Assembly (NCBI GenBank): GCA_902496375.1
Contig: CABVAS010000131.1
Coordinates: forward strand, 1 to 5,006
Reading direction: 5' to 3'
Origin: an uncultured Collinsella sp.
Lineage (GTDB): Bacteria; Actinomycetota; Coriobacteriia; Coriobacteriales; Coriobacteriaceae
Length of the DNA stretch: 5,006 bases
Under the pieces are notes generated by a model. It saw only the letters and a program-made list of their open reading frames with translations, ran no database searches and was not told the origin of the DNA. Positions 1 through 4,464 of the stretch are shown in pieces. How positions within the stretch are numbered: position 1 is the stretch's first letter; each line of letters starts with the position of its first letter. The translations under genes were made by a program, and so were the position numbers.

Positions 1-212
1 TTGAGCAAACCCAGATAGCCGACCTGCATGAGGTCGTCGAGTGGCTCACCGCGGTTCTTAAATTTGTTGGCAAGAAACCTTACCAGGTTCATATGGGACA
101 TGACGAGCTGCTCACGGGCGTCCGGATCACCGGTCTCCTTGTAACGACGAAACAGCTCGCGGGTTTTCTCCTTGTCCCAAGCGGTCTTACCGCTCCGGGA
201 ACGTTCGGTCAT
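1..212 (-). CDS. SigB/SigF-family RNA polymerase sigma factor, N-terminal part (runs off left edge)
   Basis: Alternative sigma factor of the SigB/SigF/SigG type, which directs RNA polymerase to stress or developmental promoters. Only the first 70 residues are visible, starting MTERSRSGKTAWDKEK. Residues about 35-70 match sigma region 2.1-2.2: SHMNLVRFLANKF followed by GEPLDDLMQVGYLGLL, where the DDLMQVG stretch is the conserved core-polymerase contact. No long region 1.1 precedes it, as expected for this group. The ATG lies 1 base after the TAA of the RsbW-like gene, with AAGGCGG at 222-228 (9-base spacing), so the two are almost certainly translated from one message. Regions 2.3, 2.4, 3 and 4 are outside the window, so promoter specificity cannot be judged. 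Family assignment is firm; which of SigB, SigF or SigG it resembles most is not. Confidence 0.9.
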   Translation of the reverse strand, partial: MTERSRSGKTAWDKEKTRELFRRYKETGDPDAREQLVMSHMNLVRFLANKFKNRGEPLDDLMQVGYLGLL

Positions 213-213
213 A

Positions 214-591
214 TTAGATATCCGCCTTGAGGTCGAGGGAAAGCGTCAGGGGCGCCGTAGTCTTTTCGTAGGAGTCGCACACGCTCGCGAGGATGAGCTC
301 GGCATACACCGCAGCCTGGTCGTCTTCATCGACCGTAGCCTGGTCGCCAAAGGTAATAGTCATGCCAACGTGGGTCTCATCGACATCGAATTTGATGGTG
401 ATGTCATCGCAGTCGACCGCGGTGCAACCAAAGATGAAAGCCTCCTCAGCAGCCATGCGGATGTCCTCGATGCGATCGACAGACATAGAGCACAGGGCAC
501 CAACGTTGGCTGCCGTCATGCGCACAAGGCGAGCGAGACGCGGGTCACCGGCAACGGTCAGCGTGATAGGGCAGGTTGCTTCGCTACTCAT
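214..591 (-). CDS. RsbW/SpoIIAB-like anti-sigma factor with degenerate ATP-binding site
   Basis: 125-residue soluble protein, likely the anti-sigma factor of the sigma factor encoded 1 base downstream. RsbW/SpoIIAB proteins bind their sigma factor and use a Bergerat-fold ATPase site to phosphorylate an anti-anti-sigma factor. The order fits: an N-terminal strand and helix (ITLTVAGDPRLARLVRMTA, residues 9-27), then IEDIRMAAEEA (41-51) matching the family's IEDxxxAVSEA helix, a central sheet (DITIKFDVDE, 63-72) and a C-terminal helix and strands. However, the N-box asparagine position is Phe54, the following histidine position is Ala58, and no DxGxG (G1) or GxGL (G2) box is visible in 78-100. 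It is shorter than typical RsbW (about 150-160). The inner ATG at 591 is chosen, not a longer upstream frame, because of GAGGAG 7 bases before it. It overlaps the preceding gene by 8 bases. Anti-sigma role is inferred from position and fold; kinase activity is doubtful. Confidence 0.78.
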   Translation of the reverse strand: MSSEATCPITLTVAGDPRLARLVRMTAANVGALCSMSVDRIEDIRMAAEEAFIFGCTAVDCDDITIKFDVDETHVGMTITFGDQATVDEDDQAAVYAELILASVCDSYEKTTAPLTLSLDLKADI

Positions 592-1171
592 CGCAGGACT
601 CCTCAGAGGTCTCGGCGGGCGTATAGGTGTAATACTGAGCCGGCTTGGATACAGACTTCTGACCATCATCGTCGCCCGCGGCGGCCTCGTCCTCGCCAAT
701 TAGGACGCGCTCGGTAGGCTGCTCGGCCTCCGCAGCGGCAGCGGCGAGCTTGCGATCGGCGTCGGCTGCAGGAGCCTTCACCTTATTGAAGAGCTTCTGC
801 ACAGCACCGGCGGCAGAGTCGGTCACGCTCGACACAGCATTGCTGGCCTCGGCCATGCTGCCCGTAACCTCGGAAATGTCGCGAACCACGGCTTCGACCT
901 CTACGAGATTGGAGGTAAGGGCATCAACTGCCGTCTTGCTCGACTTAAGCAGCGGCTCCATCTGGGCAAGCGCCGGCGTAAGCTCATCGACAGCGCCATC
1001 GAGCTTTGCCACCACAGGCTGAGCCTCGGCGATGGTGTTGTTGAGGTCGTTCACGGTCTTATCGAGCGAGTCGACAACGGTGCGGGTCTTGCGCAGGGTA
1101 AGCGCGAGCTCAACGATGGCCCACACGCCGGCAACGGCGAGCAGCAGCAGGGCAATCTGAATGGGACTCAT
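584..1171 (-). CDS. Membrane-anchored coiled-coil protein, DUF948/YtxG-like
   Basis: 195-residue protein with one N-terminal membrane segment (residues about 4-25, IQIALLLLAVAGVWAIVELA) followed by basic residues (RKTR, 27-30), so the bulk is probably cytoplasmic with the N-terminus anchoring it. Residues about 30-130 are a long helical region with repeating hydrophobic positions (VVDSLDKTVNDLNNTI, VVAKLDGAVDEL), as in DUF948 proteins such as Bacillus YtxG. Residues 133-170 are Ala-rich and acidic, and the tail ends QYYTYTPAETSEESCDE; both look disordered. The biochemical role of the family is not established; ytxG is known as a general-stress gene in Bacillus, which suits its place before an anti-sigma and sigma pair. 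The ATG at 1171 is chosen over upstream in-frame starts because GGGAGG lies 5 bases before it and the membrane segment starts at once. DUF948 assignment is by pattern only. Confidence 0.8.
   Translation of the reverse strand: MSPIQIALLLLAVAGVWAIVELALTLRKTRTVVDSLDKTVNDLNNTIAEAQPVVAKLDGAVDELTPALAQMEPLLKSSKTAVDALTSNLVEVEAVVRDISEVTGSMAEASNAVSSVTDSAAGAVQKLFNKVKAPAADADRKLAAAAAEAEQPTERVLIGEDEAAAGDDDGQKSVSKPAQYYTYTPAETSEESCDE
599..604 (-). promoter_or_regulatory. Ribosome binding site inside the upstream gene (RsbW-like gene)
   Basis: GAGGAG, 7 bases before the ATG at 591, lies within the last codons of the DUF948-like gene. It fixes the start of the RsbW-like protein and supports translational coupling across the 8-base overlap. 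Confidence 0.75.
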
Positions 1172-1176
1172 ACAAG

Positions 1177-1182
1177 CCTCCC
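1177..1182 (-). promoter_or_regulatory. Ribosome binding site of the DUF948-like gene
   Basis: GGGAGG with 5-base spacing to the ATG at 1171. It decides the start against the 26-residue longer reading frame, which would run through the intergenic region. Confidence 0.75.
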
Positions 1183-1191
1183 AAAGGAATC

Positions 1192-1221
1192 GATATACAG
1201 ACGGTTTCCATGGTACCCCAA
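1192..1221 (-). promoter_or_regulatory. Weak candidate promoter for the DUF948-rsbW-like-sigma unit
   Basis: On the minus strand, TTGGGG (1216-1221) and TATATC (1192-1197) are 18 bases apart, each only a partial match to the housekeeping -35 and -10 boxes. Transcription would begin roughly 10-15 bases before the ribosome binding site. No convincing SigB-type pair (GTTT, then GGGTAT) at correct spacing was found. The call rests on position in the only gap upstream of this gene set. Confidence 0.2.
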
Positions 1222-1229
1222 AGGGGACC
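1212..1229 (-). other. Short hairpin between rarA and the DUF948-like gene
   Basis: CCCC-TTT-GGGG (minus strand) with flanking GGT/ACC pairing across a one-base bulge, located 43-60 bases after the rarA stop. No T tract follows, so it is a poor intrinsic terminator. It could be a weak pause, a processing site or a worn repeat; it overlaps the candidate -35 box. The rest of the 100-base gap (1172-1271) shows nothing else recognisable. Confidence 0.4.
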
Positions 1230-1271
1230 GAACATGCCAAGAGCAGCAACGTGGGACAAAATTATCAGCAG

Positions 1272-2621
1272 CTACTTCGGCGCATTCCCGCTGCGGTCGC
1301 GTTCACTTTGCTCTACGCGCCATTCTTCCCAACCGCGGCCGGCAGGCTGCCAGAACGCGCCGCGCTCCAGTCCCTCGGGCAAATAGCGCTGATCGACCCA
1401 GCCTTCGGGATAATCATGTGGATACTTATACACACCGTATTCATCGCTGCCCGGGCGATGGCGATCGCGCAGATAACTCGGCACCTCGCGAAGCCCACTA
1501 GAATGGATATCGGCCAGCGCCGCATCGATCGAAGCCTCGCACGCGTTGGATTTTGGCGCCAAGCACACATAGAGAGCGGCCTGAGCCAGGTTAATGCGGC
1601 ACTCGGGATAGCCAATGACCTCGGCAGACTTAAACGCGGCATGTGCCACCAAAAGCGCCTGCGGGTCGGCGTTGCCGACGTCCTCAGAAGCATGAATCAT
1701 AATGCGACGGGCGATAAACTTAGGATCCTCCCCTGCATCGATCATGCGCGCGAGCCAATAGATCGTGGCATCGGGGTCGCTACCGCGCATGGACTTGATG
1801 AACGCACTGATAACGTCGTAGTGCATGTCGCCGTTTTTGTCATACGTAAAGCCGCGACGCGGGTTGGCGATCTTCACGTCATCCACGGTGATGGGATATC
1901 GCTCCCCCGCCGCGGGCGCTGGCGTTCCCTCGGTATCGGGACGCGTGACGGCAATCTCGCTCGCAAGCTCGAGCGTCGTGAGCGCCGAGCGCGCATCACC
2001 CGCGGCCAGCGTGCAAATGGTCTTAACCGTATCCTCATCGGCCGAGAATTTGCCGTTCAGGCCCTGAGGTGCCTCGAGCGCACGCTCGATAAGCATGGCG
2101 ATATCCTCGTCCTTTAAATGCTCAAGCTCCACGACGCGACCACGTGAGAGCAGCGCCGAGTTGACCTCGAAGTACGGATTCTCCGTCGTAGCGCCAATCA
2201 TAATGACGGTACGGTTCTCAACTGCATGCAGCAGGGCATCCTGCTGCGACTTAGAGAAGCGGTGAATCTCATCTATGAATAGAATGGTGCGGCGGTCGTA
2301 TGTATTCAGGCGCGTCTTGGCCTCATCAATCACACGACGCAGGTCCTTCACGGTACCCGTGACGGCGCTGACCTCGACAAACTCGCTCTTGGTATGGTTG
2401 GCGATAATGTGGGCCAGCGTCGTCTTGCCCGTACCGGCCGGCCCGTACAGAATCACACTCGACAGCACATCGTGCTCAATCGCGGCACGCAACCACGAGC
2501 CCTTGCCGACGGCCTTTTTCTGACCCACATACTCGTCGAGCGAATTGGGGCGCATGCGCACCGCAAGCGGCGCATTCTGAAAGGAACGCTCGCGCGTCGA
2601 AGCAGAAAAAAGGTCGTCCAT
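1272..2621 (-). CDS. rarA: Replication-associated recombination protein A (RarA/MgsA), AAA+ ATPase
   Basis: 449-residue cytoplasmic AAA+ ATPase of the RarA/MgsA/Mgs1 (WRNIP1) family, which acts as a tetramer at stalled replication forks and single-stranded DNA gaps. Visible in order: N-terminal PLAVRMRP and EYVGQ; Walker A GPAGTGKTT (residues 60-68); Walker B ILFIDEIHRF (113-122); sensor 1 GATTENP (143-149); arginine finger in SALLSRGRV (R160); sensor 2 GDARSAL (208-214). The C-terminal oligomerisation domain follows with GDMHYDVISAFIKSMRGSDP (264-283), HASEDVGNADP, LAPKSN and YKYPHDYPEGW. Residues about 225-243 form a Pro/Ala-rich insertion at the join of the two halves. Length is normal for the family. 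The start is uncertain: in-frame TTG (2639), ATG (2627) and ATG (2621) all exist; I prefer 2621, giving MDDLFSA, because GGGA (2627-2630) is suitably spaced. All catalytic residues are intact. Confidence 0.95.
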   Translation of the reverse strand: MDDLFSASTRERSFQNAPLAVRMRPNSLDEYVGQKKAVGKGSWLRAAIEHDVLSSVILYGPAGTGKTTLAHIIANHTKSEFVEVSAVTGTVKDLRRVIDEAKTRLNTYDRRTILFIDEIHRFSKSQQDALLHAVENRTVIMIGATTENPYFEVNSALLSRGRVVELEHLKDEDIAMLIERALEAPQGLNGKFSADEDTVKTICTLAAGDARSALTTLELASEIAVTRPDTEGTPAPAAGERYPITVDDVKIANPRRGFTYDKNGDMHYDVISAFIKSMRGSDPDATIYWLARMIDAGEDPKFIARRIMIHASEDVGNADPQALLVAHAAFKSAEVIGYPECRINLAQAALYVCLAPKSNACEASIDAALADIHSSGLREVPSYLRDRHRPGSDEYGVYKYPHDYPEGWVDQRYLPEGLERGAFWQPAGRGWEEWRVEQSERDRSGNAPK

Positions 2622-2660
2622 AGCCATCCCGTGTATCAATCAAAAACGTTTTCCACTTAC

Positions 2661-2666
2661 AGTATA
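2661..2666 (-). promoter_or_regulatory. -10-like element upstream of rarA
   Basis: TATACT on the minus strand matches five of six bases of the -10 consensus and would give a leader of roughly 30 bases before the rarA start. No good -35 box lies 16-18 bases upstream and there is no TGn extension, so rarA may equally be transcribed from dgt. Confidence 0.25.
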
Positions 2667-2676
2667 CCGAATTAAT

Positions 2677-2692
2677 ACGAACTACCGTTCGT
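2677..2692 (-). other. Hairpin spanning the dgt stop codon
   Basis: Perfect 6-base inverted repeat ACGAAC / GTTCGT around a 4-base loop. The dgt TAG lies across the loop and the start of the 3' arm. An AT-rich but not T-rich stretch follows in the direction of transcription (ATTAATTC), so it is at best a weak terminator between dgt and rarA. Confidence 0.35.
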
Positions 2693-3929
2693 TAATATAG
2701 GTACGGTGCGGAAACTCCAGACCAGGGAACAGCTTGCTCGTCAGCTCGCAGAAATAACCGTCCGTCATGCTCGCGATATAATCCACCACGGCTTGATCCT
2801 TGTCGTCCTGCCAGGCATAGGTGCGATCATAGTAGGAAAGCTGCTGCTCAATGCGCGAGATATGGTGCTTAAAGATGTAAGAGGACTCGTCGCCACTGTT
2901 TAGATCCCGCAGGCAACGGTCGTAGAGCTTTACGAACGCCTCGCGCAGCTCCGCCTCGGAATCGCCTTCGATACCGCCCTTGCTATAGATCTTCTCGTAG
3001 TTCTCGCGCTTGGCTCGGCGAATTTCCTCAAACAGGTCCTCGCTCATCTCGATGCGCGGCTTACCATAGCTGTGCTCAACGATATCGATAGAGGCATGCG
3101 TGAGGATCCAACTGTTGTAGGCACCGCCCCGGCCATCATCAAAAGCGTCGGGCGAAAGCAGGCCCGCCGCGATCGCATCCTGACGGTCACGACCGACGTA
3201 GGCAAGAATATCCGAGATGCGAACGACGCAGCCCTCGAGCGTCATGGGACGCAGATGCTCAATTGCGCTATAGCCCGTGGCAATGCAATCCTCAACCGTC
3301 TGGTCAAACTGGTCAAAGGAGCCCATGTCCGAGAGCTCAAACACACGCTGCTCGTACTCGCCGTTATGGCATAGCACGCCGTCGAGCGTCTGGAGCGACA
3401 CGTTGCGGCCATACAACGCGTCGAGCACGCGGACCGACTGCACGTTATGGAAAAAATAACGCCCCGTACGCTCGTGATAGATATCGTTGAGGAAGCGCTC
3501 GCCGGAATGGCCGAAAGGCGTGTGTCCCAAGTCGTGGCCCAGGCCAATCGCCTCGATCAGATCGCAATTGAGCCCCAGGGCGCGACCGATATCGCGCGCA
3601 ATGCGCGAGACAAGCTGCACGTGCAAACCGCGGCGTGACAGATCGTCATTGCTACGAAAGCTAAAGACCTGCGTTTTGCCCGCATACCGGGTGTAAGCCG
3701 GAAGATGAAGTATCTTTTCGGTATCGCGCATAAACGCCGGACGCATAAGCGTGCCTTTGTCGGTAGTGCGATCAATACGACGAATGACCTGATCATCGTT
3801 GCAACGATACGGGTTGACATAGCCCGAAGCACGATCGGCGGCAATGCGCTCGACAAGCTCGGGCGACAACGCCGAGGGAATACGGTCCATGCGCGCCTTA
3901 ATGACGGCCGTTTCTTGATTAGATTCCAT
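2682..3929 (-). CDS. dgt: Deoxyguanosinetriphosphate triphosphohydrolase-like HD-domain protein
   Basis: 415-residue cytoplasmic metal-dependent hydrolase of the dGTPase family, which splits dGTP (or other dNTPs) to the nucleoside and triphosphate, limiting dNTP pools. N-terminal RDTEKILHLPAYTRYAGKTQVF-type stretch (RDTEKILH 68-75, KTQVF 85-89) matches the family opening. HD-domain metal ligands: His103 (RRGLHVQLVSRIAR), His132-Asp133 in GLGHDLGHTPFGHSGE (129-144), and Asp240 in VRISDILAYVGRDRQD. FFHNVQSVRVL (159-169) matches the family's FxxNxQSxRIL substrate-side helix. Length is shorter than E. coli Dgt (about 505) but usual for the Gram-positive dGTPase-like group, whose members may prefer other dNTPs or need dNTP activation. 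The ATG at 3929 is chosen because AAGGAG lies 6 bases before it; a longer frame would start at a TTG at 3956. It follows the prepilin peptidase by 31 bases. Family is certain; exact substrate is not. Confidence 0.94.
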   Translation of the reverse strand: MESNQETAVIKARMDRIPSALSPELVERIAADRASGYVNPYRCNDDQVIRRIDRTTDKGTLMRPAFMRDTEKILHLPAYTRYAGKTQVFSFRSNDDLSRRGLHVQLVSRIARDIGRALGLNCDLIEAIGLGHDLGHTPFGHSGERFLNDIYHERTGRYFFHNVQSVRVLDALYGRNVSLQTLDGVLCHNGEYEQRVFELSDMGSFDQFDQTVEDCIATGYSAIEHLRPMTLEGCVVRISDILAYVGRDRQDAIAAGLLSPDAFDDGRGGAYNSWILTHASIDIVEHSYGKPRIEMSEDLFEEIRRAKRENYEKIYSKGGIEGDSEAELREAFVKLYDRCLRDLNSGDESSYIFKHHISRIEQQLSYYDRTYAWQDDKDQAVVDYIASMTDGYFCELTSKLFPGLEFPHRTYINER

Positions 3930-3935
3930 GGCATG

Positions 3936-3941
3936 CTCCTT
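3936..3941 (-). promoter_or_regulatory. Ribosome binding site of dgt
   Basis: AAGGAG with 6-base spacing to the ATG at 3929. It settles the start; no promoter is visible in the 31-base gap behind it, favouring cotranscription with the prepilin peptidase gene. Confidence 0.8.
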
Positions 3942-3960
3942 AAGAAGGATGCGCAATCGG

Positions 3961-4383
3961 TTACAAAGTGCAGCCCACGACCTCGATTATGGCAAAAATC
4001 GGCACTAAAAACGGGAGCAATGGCAGGGAGCGCGATTTTGTGAAGAGGCAGGAAAGGGCCAGAGCCAGGAGTGCGACGGCAAATGCCACGATGCCACCCA
4101 TAGGGTCGAGCGTACAAAGCGCGAAGAGCGCCTTGGCATCCCCCATGCCGATGCCCGGGATTTGGCGAAGACGACGCCAGAGGGACTCAGTCAGCACGAG
4201 AGCAAGATACACAATGACGGCAAGACCCGCGTGGTCAAGCGCTGTGTTAACACCTTTGTCGAGCCAAACGCCCACTAACGCCGTCACCGCACACGCACCG
4301 GCAAGTTCATTGGGAAAACGTCGCTGACGGGCATCAATCGCCGCGCCGGCAAAGATGCAAATCCAAAACGGGATATAAAACAT
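3961..4383 (-). CDS. Minimal A24 prepilin peptidase (CpaA/TadV-like), no methylase domain
   Basis: 140-residue integral membrane aspartic protease of family A24, which removes the leader of type IV or Flp-type prepilins. Two catalytic aspartates are recognisable: Asp17 in AAIDARQRRFPNEL (family D...PN motif) and Asp82 in GIGMGDAKAL (family GxGDxK). Membrane segments: about 2-16, 26-41, 52-67, 84-113 (one or two passes) and 120-138, the last with LPLLPFLVPIFA like the family's PxxPF ending. The N-terminal domain with zinc-binding cysteines and the N-methylase found in PilD/PulO is absent, as in CpaA and TadV. The ATG at 4383 is chosen because GAGGAGG lies 6 bases before it. No pilin, ATPase or secretin gene is in the window, so the substrate is unknown; it may serve a tad or competence pilus encoded elsewhere. 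First strong gene after a terminator, with dgt next. Confidence 0.87.
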   Translation of the reverse strand: MFYIPFWICIFAGAAIDARQRRFPNELAGACAVTALVGVWLDKGVNTALDHAGLAVIVYLALVLTESLWRRLRQIPGIGMGDAKALFALCTLDPMGGIVAFAVALLALALSCLFTKSRSLPLLPFLVPIFAIIEVVGCTL

Positions 4384-4398
4384 CGAGTACCTCCTCGA
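4383..4398 (-). promoter_or_regulatory. Ribosome binding site of the prepilin peptidase gene, within a small hairpin
   Basis: GAGGAGG (4390-4396), 6 bases before the ATG at 4383. TCGAG and CTCGA flank a GAGGTA loop, so part of the site would sit in the loop and the A of the start codon would close the 5-base stem. The stem is short and may not form in the cell. Confidence 0.5.
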
Positions 4399-4416
4399 GC
4401 TGCATCGCAAAAGCAA

Positions 4417-4455
4417 AAACCACCACAAAGGTGCCTGTCCCCTTTGCGGTGGTTT
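4417..4455 (-). terminator. Strong intrinsic terminator after the glycosyltransferase gene
   Basis: Read on the minus strand, a 15-base stem (right arm 4441-4455, left arm 4417-4431) encloses a 9-base loop. The only irregularity is a G-U pair in the minus-strand RNA; in a plus-strand RNA it would be an A-C mismatch, which points to function in the minus direction. The stem runs into TTTTTGCTTTT. It begins 10 bases after the glycosyltransferase TAA. It also stands only 33 bases before the prepilin peptidase start, leaving little room for a separate promoter. The rest of the 4384-4464 gap holds that gene's ribosome binding site and a second GGTGGTGGTT copy. Confidence 0.85.
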
Positions 4456-4464
4456 CGGTGGTGG

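Noticed and set aside
592..699. 36-residue N-terminal extension of the RsbW-like protein
   Set aside because: The added residues are Arg/Pro-rich and come from the other frame of the DUF948-like gene; the ATG at 591 has its own good ribosome binding site.
172..717. Plus-strand open frames opposite the anti-sigma gene (172-717 and 293-703)
   Set aside because: Shadows of the minus-strand genes; no ribosome binding site or recognisable domain, and they cross the boundaries of three well-supported genes.
1212..1229. Intrinsic terminator for rarA
   Set aside because: The hairpin is short and is followed by ATGGAAACCG rather than a T tract, so I list it only as a hairpin.
1206..1245. SigB-type autoregulatory promoter upstream of the DUF948-like gene
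   Set aside because: GTTC and GGGTAC strings are present on the minus strand, but only 9 bases separate the two boxes, too short for the 12-15 expected.
1161..2117. Long plus-strand open frame (318 codons) opposite rarA
   Set aside because: It lies almost wholly antisense to a rarA gene with intact motifs, has a composition rich in Arg and His typical of a shadow frame in GC-rich DNA, and shows no family motif.
3705..4043. Plus-strand open frame of 112 codons across the dgt start
   Set aside because: Antisense to the dgt N-terminus and the end of the prepilin peptidase gene, with no sign of coding constraint of its own.
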